Shown here: positions 54,047 to 62,017 of the stretch, piece after piece
How positions within the stretch are numbered: position 1 is the first letter of the stretch
Layout: every line of letters starts with the position of its first letter
Assembly: GCA_016788205.1 (NCBI GenBank)
Contig: JAEUTA010000031.1
Location: 230,576 to 294,575 of the forward strand
Direction of reading: 5' to 3'
DNA length: 64,000 nt
Source: Flavobacteriales bacterium
GTDB taxonomy: Bacteria > Bacteroidota > Bacteroidia > Flavobacteriales_F > PHOS-HE28
The notes under the pieces: model-generated
What the model was told of the DNA's origin: nothing
The model's input: the letters and a program-made list of their open reading frames with translations, nothing else
Databases searched by the model: none
Position numbers and translations under genes: made by a program

Positions 54047-54207
54047 TGTCACAACCCGTAGGTCGGTCAACCATCTCCGCCCCTCTTTCTCCTCCCTGCC
54101 ACGTTCGAGCATTTCGTCGTAGCGCCCGCTAAGTCGTGCATGTTCCGCCTTGCATGAAGGCGAAATAGTGACAGATCCACAGTCGACCGATCTACGGGTT
54201 GTGACAC
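54046..54207. repeat. Intergenic element bounded by a long inverted repeat
   Basis: GTGTCACAACCCGTAG at 54046-54061 recurs as its reverse complement at 54192-54207, and the match extends to 26 bp with two mismatches (54046-54071 against 54182-54207). The element starts at the last base of the Fn3 gene stop codon and ends just before NarL box copy 3. The interior has no coding potential that I can see, and no target-site duplication is evident. It may be a large terminator-like hairpin, a regulatory RNA structure or a decayed MITE-like insertion. Confidence 0.5.
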
Positions 54208-54212
54208 GAGCG

Positions 54213-54228
54213 TACTACTCACGTGGTA
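54213..54228 (+). promoter_or_regulatory. NarL-type box, copy 3
   Basis: TACTACtcacGTGGTA lies 49 bp before the ATG at 54278. A TACTTCG element follows about 24 bp later, matching the position of the -7-like elements behind copies 1 and 2. Confidence 0.65.
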
Positions 54229-54277
54229 TTGTAGCGCCACGGCCAGCGCGGGTACTTCGCATCAACAACGAAGACCC

Positions 54278-54748
54278 ATGCGCAACGCGATCCTTCCCCT
54301 CCTACTGGCGCTGCCCTTCGCGGGCATGGCACAACAGGTGGTCTCCGGCGGCGGTGGCCACCATGCCAACGCAACGGATATCATCTCCTACAACATCGGT
54401 GAACCGGTGATCGCCACGGTATCCGCGAGCGGTACTACACTGACACAAGGCTTCAACCAGCCATGGGCGGACATCACCACGCTGGTGAATGACATCGAAG
54501 AGGCCGTGACCATCAACGTGTACCCGAACCCGGTACGCCATACACTGCATATCGACGCGAGCTCCGCCACACAGGCCCAACACTACTTCCTGCACGACGC
54601 TGCTGGACGCCTGGTGACCGAGGGCCGCATCGGCAGCAGCATCACCGAGCTGGACATGCAACCCTACGCGAGCGGCGACTACTTCCTCCGCGTGCTCAGC
54701 GACGATAACGCCACCCTGAAGTCCTTCAAGATCTCCGTAACCCACTAG
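54278..54748 (+). CDS. Small T9SS type A sorting-domain protein
   Basis: A 156-residue secreted protein. The signal peptide is AILPLLLALPFAGMAQQ. A short domain of about 60 residues (ATDIISYNIGEPVIATVSAS, GTTLTQGFNQPW) is followed by a full T9SS type A sorting domain beginning VYPNPVRHTLHIDAS and ending SFKISVTH. So little mature protein precedes the tail that it may serve as a surface tether or subunit. It lies 2 bp before the collagen-like gene, and the pair is probably one operon controlled from NarL box copy 3. Confidence 0.85.
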   Translation: MRNAILPLLLALPFAGMAQQVVSGGGGHHANATDIISYNIGEPVIATVSASGTTLTQGFNQPWADITTLVNDIEEAVTINVYPNPVRHTLHIDASSATQAQHYFLHDAAGRLVTEGRIGSSITELDMQPYASGDYFLRVLSDDNATLKSFKISVTH

Positions 54749-54750
54749 CC

Positions 54751-57700
54751 ATGAAGAAGCCCTTATCCCTTGTCTTCGCCTTCGCGCTCGCATCGGCCGC
54801 GTGGGCACAAGCGCCACAACGCATCAACTACCAGGCGATCCTGCGCGATGGTGCAGGTGCGATCGAAGCCAACACCGCCGCCACGCTCGGCATCGCATTG
54901 CTGCAAGGCAGCGCGAGCGGCTCCGTGGTATACAACGAGAACCATGCTGTTACAACCAATGCGTTCGGTCTGGCCAATGTGGCCATCGGCGGCGGAACCG
55001 TGGTGAGCGGCACCTTCGCGAACATCGATTGGAGCAACGGCCCCTACTTCGTGCGCACCAGCGTGAACGGTACGCCGATGGGCACTTCGCAATTGATGAG
55101 CGTACCCTACGCGCTCTTCGCGGAGACCAGCAACACACCCGGCCCGCAAGGCGAACAAGGTGAGCAGGGTGATCCCGGCCCCGCCGGTCCCACAGGTGCG
55201 CAAGGCCCAACCGGGGCAACAGGCGCAACCGGACCCGCAGGCGCAACGGGAGCGCAAGGGCCACAAGGCGTGCCGGGACCTACAGGACCGCAAGGAGCGA
55301 CAGGTCAAGACGGAACAGGCGTATCCATCCTCGGATCCCTGGATGACGAAAGCGAATTGCCACCCAACGGCGACCCCGGCGATGCTTACTTGATCGATGG
55401 CGGCCTTTTCGTCTGGAGCGATAACACCAACTCGTGGGAGAACGTCGGATCCATACAGGGACCGGCCGGGCCGCAAGGACCAATAGGGCCCATGGGCGCA
55501 ACAGGACCTGCGGGTGCAACGGGCGCCACCGGTGCAACAGGAGCACAAGGAGCAAGCGGCGCTACAGGAGCCACCGGAGCCAGCGGCGCAGCGGGAACCG
55601 ATGGCCGGACCGTGCTGAACGGCACAACGAATCCGATCGCCAGCATCGGCGCGAACGGCGACTTCTACATCAACACCACCAGTGATATGATCTACGGACC
55701 CAAGACCGCTGGCGCTTGGGGTGCGGGTACTTCACTGATCGGGCCAGCGGGCGCTACGGGGCCGACTGGTGCTACCGGCGCAACCGGCCCACAAGGTGCT
55801 ACCGGTGCGCAAGGGAACCCGGGGGCAACAGGATCTCCCGGTACACCGGGTGCCACAGGGGCCCAAGGTGCTACCGGAGCCACCGGAGCGCAAGGTTCAG
55901 CAGGACCGCAAGGCGCAACAGGATCGACAGGCCCACAAGGTGCTCCTGGCGCGAACGGACTTGACGGCAAAACGGTTCTCAACGGAACGACCGATCCCGC
56001 AGCAGGCGTCGGGGTTGTCGGCGACTTCTACATCAATACCACCAGCGACTTCATCTTCGGACCCAAGACCGCCGGTGGCTGGGGAACGGGCACCTCGCTC
56101 GTTGGACCGCAAGGGCCTCAGGGACCCGCAGGCAGCGCTAACGGCTGGGGCTTGACCGGCAACGCTGGTACCGTCGCGGGTACCAACTTCATCGGCACCA
56201 CGGACAATGTGGCGCTCGAACTGCGTGTGAACAACCAACGCGCGGGCTGGGTCGGGCCTGCATCGGGCAACACGGGCCTCGGCCACCAAGCGCTCAGCAG
56301 CAGCATCGGCGCAAACAACACCGCCATAGGAAAACGCGCCCTGCGCCTGGCCACCTCATCCAACTCGGACAACACTGCCATCGGCAGCAACGTGTTGGAC
56401 ACGCTCAGCAATGGCATCATCAACACCGGTATTGGATCACAGACACTCACCGGCTTGGTGAACGGTAGTGGCAATACGGCCGTGGGCGGTGGTGCCATGC
56501 AAACCGCCAACGGAGGCGACTACAACGTAGCTGTGGGTGCACTCCCGCTCTACTCGAACACCACCGGCGACAACAACGTAGCGGTCGGCCCCACGGCGAT
56601 GTTCTCCAACACCACCGGCTCCAACAACACGGCCGTTGGCAACAACGCCTTGCGCGATAACACCACCGGTGTGTCCAACGTGGCCATCGGCGTTGGAGCA
56701 TTGAAGAACAACGCCACTCGAACACACAACGTGGCCGTGGGCGATAGCGCCTTGTTCAACAACGACAATGGCCTTCCTCCACTGAGCGGAGAAACGCCCG
56801 CACCGACCGGATACTACAACACCGCCATGGGGAGCAAAGCACTCTACACCAACAGCAGTGGTTATATGAACACGGCGATCGGGCACCAAGCATTGAACGA
56901 TAACGCCAGTGGAGAGCGCAACACCGCCATGGGCGTTTACTCCCTTACGAACAGTACGGGAGGTAGCAACACCGCCGTGGGTTCAAGCGCGTTGGAGATG
57001 AACACCACCGGTGATGGCAATACCGCAGTGGGTGAAAGTGCGCTCTGGTTGGCCACTGGGAATGCCGAGTACAACACCGGCGTGGGGTACAGCGCGGGCT
57101 CCTCCCTCACAACCGCGCGCTACAACACGGCCATCGGCTTCAGTACCCTGGACAATAACACCACAGGCCACAACAACACCGCCATCGGCCGTAGTGCCGG
57201 ACCTTCCGTGGATGGATTGGGGAACACCACTGCCCTTGGCTACGATGCTCGCCCGACGGCAACGAACATGGTGCGGATCGGGAATACGCTCGTCACCAGC
57301 ATTGGTGGCCAGGTGGGCTGGACCACGGTGAGTGACGCTCGCTATAAGCGCGATGTACGCACCGATGTGAGCGGCCTCGACTTCATCATGGCCTTGCGCC
57401 CGGTGACATACACCTTCGACCTACCAGCCTTGCGCCAATTCCGGAACGAGGGCACCGAATTCGACAAAGAGGGGAACGTGGTACGCGTTGCAGACCCGGA
57501 CATGGAGGCTGCGCTGAGCGAACAACAGGGCGTGCGCCAGACCGGATTCCTGGCCCAGGAAGTGGAGCAAGCGGCCAAACGGTCCGGCTTCGATTTCAGC
57601 GGCGTGGATGCCCCGAGGAACGAAGACTCGCTCTATGGCCTGCGCTACGCGGAATTCGTTGTGCCCTTGGTGAAGGCCGTGCAGGAGCAACAAGCACGGA

Positions 57701-57768
57701 TCGATGCGCAGCAGCGCGAGATCGAACTGCTGCAACAGCAAGTTCAGGAGTTGTTGATCCCTCGTTGA
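54751..57768 (+). CDS. Collagen-like surface fibre protein with S74 intramolecular chaperone domain
   Basis: A 1005-residue protein with a signal peptide ([15 protein letters not shown]). Residues about 20-125 are an N-terminal beta domain ([17 protein letters not shown]). Residues about 130-465 are Gly-X-Y collagen-like repeats ([19 protein letters not shown]) interrupted by about 50-residue spacers, two of which share [18 protein letters not shown]. About 500-850 is an adhesin-like array of NTAVGxxAL repeats resembling trimeric autotransporter heads. The C-terminus is a Peptidase_S74 chaperone (SDARYKRDV near 861; FLAQEVEQA), which drives trimer folding and cleaves itself, then a coiled coil ([20 protein letters not shown]). 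It is presumably a trimeric surface fibre. The signal peptide and context argue against a phage origin. Confidence 0.85.
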   Translation: MKKPLSLVFAFALASAAWAQAPQRINYQAILRDGAGAIEANTAATLGIALLQGSASGSVVYNENHAVTTNAFGLANVAIGGGTVVSGTFANIDWSNGPYFVRTSVNGTPMGTSQLMSVPYALFAETSNTPGPQGEQGEQGDPGPAGPTGAQGPTGATGATGPAGATGAQGPQGVPGPTGPQGATGQDGTGVSILGSLDDESELPPNGDPGDAYLIDGGLFVWSDNTNSWENVGSIQGPAGPQGPIGPMGATGPAGATGATGATGAQGASGATGATGASGAAGTDGRTVLNGTTNPIASIGANGDFYINTTSDMIYGPKTAGAWGAGTSLIGPAGATGPTGATGATGPQGATGAQGNPGATGSPGTPGATGAQGATGATGAQGSAGPQGATGSTGPQGAPGANGLDGKTVLNGTTDPAAGVGVVGDFYINTTSDFIFGPKTAGGWGTGTSLVGPQGPQGPAGSANGWGLTGNAGTVAGTNFIGTTDNVALELRVNNQRAGWVGPASGNTGLGHQALSSSIGANNTAIGKRALRLATSSNSDNTAIGSNVLDTLSNGIINTGIGSQTLTGLVNGSGNTAVGGGAMQTANGGDYNVAVGALPLYSNTTGDNNVAVGPTAMFSNTTGSNNTAVGNNALRDNTTGVSNVAIGVGALKNNATRTHNVAVGDSALFNNDNGLPPLSGETPAPTGYYNTAMGSKALYTNSSGYMNTAIGHQALNDNASGERNTAMGVYSLTNSTGGSNTAVGSSALEMNTTGDGNTAVGESALWLATGNAEYNTGVGYSAGSSLTTARYNTAIGFSTLDNNTTGHNNTAIGRSAGPSVDGLGNTTALGYDARPTATNMVRIGNTLVTSIGGQVGWTTVSDARYKRDVRTDVSGLDFIMALRPVTYTFDLPALRQFRNEGTEFDKEGNVVRVADPDMEAALSEQQGVRQTGFLAQEVEQAAKRSGFDFSGVDAPRNEDSLYGLRYAEFVVPLVKAVQEQQARIDAQQREIELLQQQVQELLIPR
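55138..56145 (+). repeat. Collagen-like Gly-X-Y tract with duplicated spacers
   Basis: Triplet-based coding repeats rich in GGxGCxACx codons encode Gly-Pro/Ala-Gln/Thr runs. The spacer at about 55603-55736 is repeated at about 55963-56100 with strong nucleotide similarity, so this tract is prone to slippage or recombination. Confidence 0.75.
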
Positions 57769-57782
57769 AGAACCCTTGGAAC

Positions 57783-57818
57783 ACCGAACGCGTCTGGCGC
57801 ACACCAGGCGCGTTCGGT
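57783..57818 (+). terminator. Strong terminator hairpin after the collagen-like gene
   Basis: A 15-bp stem with one G-T pair (ACCGAACGCG at 57783-57792 pairing with 57809-57818, continued by CTGG/CCAG) and a 6-nt loop lies 15 bp past the stop. It is followed by CTTCTATCTTGT rather than a pure T run. It separates the fibre operon from the tandem kinases. Confidence 0.75.
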
Positions 57819-57867
57819 CTTCTATCTTGTGGAGGTCATCCGTCATCCACTCCACCAACGTACCACC

Positions 57868-59880
57868 ATGACCTCGAGATGCCAGCGTTGGTTGCTGCTA
57901 CTTGTGGTGTATTCAGTCATCGGCACAACGCATTCGCAGGAGTCGCCCGAGAGACTGGACTCCATTCTGCCATTGCTCGACCCGGCGATCGAGGACACTA
58001 TCCAGATGGACATGCTGATCAGCGTGGCGGAGTCGTGGACCACCTCGGACAATGCGTTCCCGTACCTGCACCGACTCGACAGCCTGACCCGACATCTCCT
58101 CGAAAGCGATAACGCCGATGTCCGTCGTCGCGGTCGCCACGGACGCGGAGCCTACAACTTCTTCGTAGGCTACCATGCCAAATTCGCACGCAACATCCCT
58201 CTTGCACTGCACTCGTTCCAGAGCGCCCTCGCTGATTTCAAGGTACACAACGAACGCCATGCAACGGCCGAGACGAACGATGCACTGGGCGTATTGTTCA
58301 ACACCGTGGGCAGGCCCGATCGCGCGGCCTCGTTCTTCCAGGAAGAGTTACGCATCGGTCGCGACATCAAGCATCAGCATGTCACCACACAAGCATTGAT
58401 CCACCTAGCGGGCACCCATTCCGATCGGGGTCAACCGCGCATCGCCGAGGCCTACCTGGATTCATGCAGGCCGGGATCAGCCGCTGACAGCTCTGCGCTC
58501 TTCATCGAACGCGGACGCATGCGCACGCTGAAAGGGCAGCACGCACAAGCGATCCTCTTATTGCGCCAAGCCGTGCAAGCTGCGGAGCACTCATCCAACG
58601 CGTGGGACCTTCTACCAGCACTGACGCCATTGGCACGATCGTACTACGCCGTGAACGATCATGCCCAAGGGCTAGCCGCCGCCGAACGCTGCACACGGAT
58701 CGCCGCTGAAATGGGCGACCGCACAGCCCAGTGCGGATGCACCGTCCTGATGGGTATCGGACGCATGGCCATCGGCGACTTGGTGGGGGCTGAACGCGAA
58801 CTGCTTGAAGGAGCCCGGCTGGCAAGACTGAACAACAACGTGGGGGTGGCCCGTGAACTCGGCGATGAAGGATCCATGCTGCGTACGGCCGAACTGCTCA
58901 AGGATCTCTATCGGCGGCAAGGTCGCACGCAAGAGGCCCTGGACATGACCGAACAATGGGTGCTCTTGAAGGACAGCGTAGCGCGCATGAGCGGTCAGGA
59001 TGACATCATGCTCTTCGAATTCGAACGCGAGCAGTTCGCGGACAGCCTGGCGCATATGAACGCGGTCGCAGCGCAACAAGCAGAACATGACCGCACCATC
59101 GCCATAGAGACCTCTCGCCGCAAGGTCTTCGTCCTTGCCATCGCGCTACTCGTCGCCATCGTCATCGCCATCTGGAGCCGCGTCCGACTACTCCGTCGCA
59201 GCAACGCCGCCATTCTCGCCGCACAAGAACAAGTTCTTGCAAGCGAGCGCGCACTGGCCACCGAAGCCGTTCGTACACGAATCGCCCGCGATGTACACGA
59301 CCAGTTGGGCAGCGACCTCACCAAGCTCGTCATGCTCAGTAGCGAAGTCAAAGATGTAGCCAAGAGCGACCCAAGCGACCTATCGGTGATCGCCAGTGAT
59401 ATCGAACGCATCGCCGGTGAAGCCAACCGCTCCTTGGGCGACATCGTTTGGGCCATCGACCCGCACAACGATTCGCTCGCCGGACTGACCGAACGGATGC
59501 GTCTCCATTGCGAACGTATGTTGAAGGGTTGCGGCGTGGAGCACACCATCGACTGTGTCCATGAAGGGCCGGACAGACCGCTGGATCCGGCCACCCGTCG
59601 TGACATCCATCTGATCCTGCGCGAGGCGCTCAACAACGCTATCAAATACGCTCGGGCCAGGCATATCCGCGTAGCCCTTCACACCTCCACACAGCGGGTG
59701 GACTTGGTGATAGAGGATGACGGTGTGGGCTTCACCTCCGCTGATCATGCGGGACATGGAACAGCAAACATGCGGCAACGCGCTCAACGCTGTGGTGGCC
59801 GGCTGATCCTGGAGAACGCCGGTGAACGCGGAACCCGCATCACCTTCACCGCCAACCTGCCCGAACCCGCTCATGCCTGA
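57868..59880 (+). CDS. TPR sensor histidine kinase, tandem copy 1
   Basis: A 670-residue kinase from the ATG at 57868, the first sensible start after the terminator; it gives a signal peptide (WLLLLVVYSVIGTTHSQ). TPR-like repeats span about 45-400 (HATAETNDALGVLFNTVG, YNFFVGYHAKFA). A membrane helix lies at about 415-437 (VFVLAIALLVAIVIAIW). HisKA_3 has His477 in ARDVHDQLGSDLTKL, and HATPase_c has EALNNAIKYARA and IEDDGVGFT. No response regulator accompanies it. Its stop overlaps the next kinase start by 8 bp, indicating translational coupling of two kinases. Confidence 0.92.
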   Translation: MTSRCQRWLLLLVVYSVIGTTHSQESPERLDSILPLLDPAIEDTIQMDMLISVAESWTTSDNAFPYLHRLDSLTRHLLESDNADVRRRGRHGRGAYNFFVGYHAKFARNIPLALHSFQSALADFKVHNERHATAETNDALGVLFNTVGRPDRAASFFQEELRIGRDIKHQHVTTQALIHLAGTHSDRGQPRIAEAYLDSCRPGSAADSSALFIERGRMRTLKGQHAQAILLLRQAVQAAEHSSNAWDLLPALTPLARSYYAVNDHAQGLAAAERCTRIAAEMGDRTAQCGCTVLMGIGRMAIGDLVGAERELLEGARLARLNNNVGVARELGDEGSMLRTAELLKDLYRRQGRTQEALDMTEQWVLLKDSVARMSGQDDIMLFEFEREQFADSLAHMNAVAAQQAEHDRTIAIETSRRKVFVLAIALLVAIVIAIWSRVRLLRRSNAAILAAQEQVLASERALATEAVRTRIARDVHDQLGSDLTKLVMLSSEVKDVAKSDPSDLSVIASDIERIAGEANRSLGDIVWAIDPHNDSLAGLTERMRLHCERMLKGCGVEHTIDCVHEGPDRPLDPATRRDIHLILREALNNAIKYARARHIRVALHTSTQRVDLVIEDDGVGFTSADHAGHGTANMRQRAQRCGGRLILENAGERGTRITFTANLPEPAHA

Positions 59881-61969
59881 ACCATTGGCCGCACGTTCGG
59901 CTCTGCTGGGCCTGGTCATCATCGCGGCCTCCGCCAATGCACAGGTCAACCTTGACTCGCTGCGCAACGTTGCGGCGGACAGGACCCTTCCAGACAGTGT
60001 CCGCTTCCTGGCCTACCACGACCTGGTCTGGGACGGCTACCTCTTCACCGAGCCGGACAGTGCCCAAGCCATGGGCCAATGGCTGCAACGCGAGGCTCGC
60101 CGGAAACGGAACAGCAAGTTCGAGGCACGCGCCAGCGAATTGATAGCAGCTAGCTGGTATGTACGCGGAGACATGCGCACCGCGCTGCTTCATTACGACA
60201 CCGCGCTCGCCCTGCACAAGCGCAACCACGATGATGATGGCTACGCCGATGTGATCACCAACGCCGCGAGTATGCGATCCTACCTCGGCGAACATGCGTT
60301 GGCGCTCTCCATGTACGCAGAAGGTCTTGTGATCCATGAACGTATGCAGGACAGCACGAGCATCGCCAACGACCTCAACGCCATGGGGCGGGTACACATG
60401 GTGCGTGGTGATCATGTGCGGGCAGCGGACCTCTACATGCAAAGCCTCCGCATCCTTGAACTGATCGGCGACAAACGAGGAATGTCCACCGGACAGGCCA
60501 ATATGGGTACGCTATTCCAGAACCAGGGCGATCACGCCGCAGCGATCGGGTACTTCCGTGAAGGCTTACGGCTCGCTGAAGAGCTCGGAGACAAGCACCT
60601 CATAGGCAAGGACCTGGAAGTGATCGGCGCGTGCCTCGAGGAGTTGGGCGATACTGCCGCCGCCATGGGTGCGTATCAGAAGAGCCTGTTGCTGCGCGCG
60701 GAAATGGATGATCGCCATGGGCTGGTGAACGTAAAGAACCGCATCGGTTATCTGCTGAACAAGCAAGGGAAACACGCCAATGCATTGGCGTTGTTCGAGG
60801 AGACCATTGCGCTAGCCCAGGGGGAAGAATTGCCCTGGGGCATGGGCAGCGCATGGGTCGGAAAAGGCGATGCACTGCTTGCCATGGGCAGAACCACCGA
60901 AGCCATGCGCGCTAGTGAAGCCGCCGAAGACGCCGCGCAGGTAGCAGCGGATGTGACCTTGCTGCGCGATGCCAGCGACCTGCGCTACCGGGCGCTGCGC
61001 GCGCTGGGCCGCTGGCACGATGCCTTGGTCGCCCATGAACAGACCGAGATATGGAACGACAGCCTCCTTCACGAGGAGAACCAGCGCGCTGTGTTGCGCA
61101 ATGCCTATCAATATCAGTTCGGAAAGAAGGTGTATGCGGACAGCCTGGATCACATCTTCCAAGCGCAAAAGGAAGCTGTGCGCACCGAACGGCGCATGGG
61201 CGCTGAACGATCCAAGCGGAACCTTGCCTTGGGTGTTGGCGCTATTCTGTTCCTGGGATTGATCGGCATCTGGCAACGTGCCCGCCTGCTCCGCCGCACC
61301 AACACCGCCATCCTCGAAGCGCAAGCACGCTTGATGGAAAGCGAACGCGCTCGGGAGGCCAGCGAGGTGCGCACTCGCATCGCCACCGATGTGCACGACC
61401 AGTTGGGCAGCGACCTCACCAAGCTCGTCATGCTCAGCAGCGAAGCCAAAGCCGTGGCGAAGAGCAGCACGAATGAACTGTCGGTGATCGCCGATGACAT
61501 CGAACGCGTCGCCGGTGAGGCTAACCGATCGTTGGGCGACATCGTTTGGGCCATCGATCCGCACCACGATTCCATGGCAGGCCTCACAGAACGCGTGCGT
61601 GCGCATTGCGAGCGCATGTTGCAGTGGAGCAAGACGCAACACACCATTGATTGCGGTCATGAAGGACCTGACCGCTCACTTGACCCCGCCACCAAGCGCG
61701 ACATCTACCTGATGCTGCGCGAGGCGCTCAACAATGCGATCAAGTACGCGAAGGCACGGCACATCGCCGTGATCTTCCACACCAGCGCAACAAGCGTGCA
61801 ATTCGATGTGAAAGATGATGGTATTGGGATGGAACCGAGGGGAACCAACGGCCATGGCCTGAAGAACATGCAGCAGCGGGCGAAGCGGGCGGGCGGGAAC
61901 ATCACCGTGACCACCGCGCCAGGGGAGGGTACATCCATTGCCTTCCGGATCCGGTTGAGTTCGACCTAA
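59873..61969 (+). CDS. TPR sensor histidine kinase, tandem copy 2
   Basis: A 698-residue kinase from the ATG at 59873, which lies inside the end of copy 1 (ATGCCTGA junction). The signal peptide is ALLGLVIIAASANAQ. TPR repeats at about 100-400 are the most regular of the set (GMSTGQANMGTLFQNQGDH, GYFREGLRLAEELGD). A membrane helix lies at about 445-463, and HisKA_3 His508 is in ATDVHDQLGSDLTKL. The Arg that usually precedes Asp in the H-box is Thr here, unlike copies 1 and 3. HATPase motifs EALNNAIKYAKA and VKDDGIGMEP are intact. A stretch of 44 bases around the H-box is identical in copies 1 and 2. Confidence 0.92.
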   Translation: MPEPLAARSALLGLVIIAASANAQVNLDSLRNVAADRTLPDSVRFLAYHDLVWDGYLFTEPDSAQAMGQWLQREARRKRNSKFEARASELIAASWYVRGDMRTALLHYDTALALHKRNHDDDGYADVITNAASMRSYLGEHALALSMYAEGLVIHERMQDSTSIANDLNAMGRVHMVRGDHVRAADLYMQSLRILELIGDKRGMSTGQANMGTLFQNQGDHAAAIGYFREGLRLAEELGDKHLIGKDLEVIGACLEELGDTAAAMGAYQKSLLLRAEMDDRHGLVNVKNRIGYLLNKQGKHANALALFEETIALAQGEELPWGMGSAWVGKGDALLAMGRTTEAMRASEAAEDAAQVAADVTLLRDASDLRYRALRALGRWHDALVAHEQTEIWNDSLLHEENQRAVLRNAYQYQFGKKVYADSLDHIFQAQKEAVRTERRMGAERSKRNLALGVGAILFLGLIGIWQRARLLRRTNTAILEAQARLMESERAREASEVRTRIATDVHDQLGSDLTKLVMLSSEAKAVAKSSTNELSVIADDIERVAGEANRSLGDIVWAIDPHHDSMAGLTERVRAHCERMLQWSKTQHTIDCGHEGPDRSLDPATKRDIYLMLREALNNAIKYAKARHIAVIFHTSATSVQFDVKDDGIGMEPRGTNGHGLKNMQQRAKRAGGNITVTTAPGEGTSIAFRIRLSST

Positions 61970-62017
61970 CCTGTGCGGGTTATTGTCCAACCGCCCAACA
62001 TCCTTCACCTTCGCCTC

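Noticed and set aside
55138..56145. Possible CRISPR or satellite array because of dense short repeats
   Set aside because: The repeats are multiples of three, in frame and encode Gly-X-Y triplets; there are no uniform repeats with unique spacers.
54751..57768. Phage tail-fibre gene or prophage fragment suggested by the S74 domain
   Set aside because: It has a Sec signal peptide, is paired with a T9SS protein, shares a promoter box with host surface genes, and no other phage gene is nearby.
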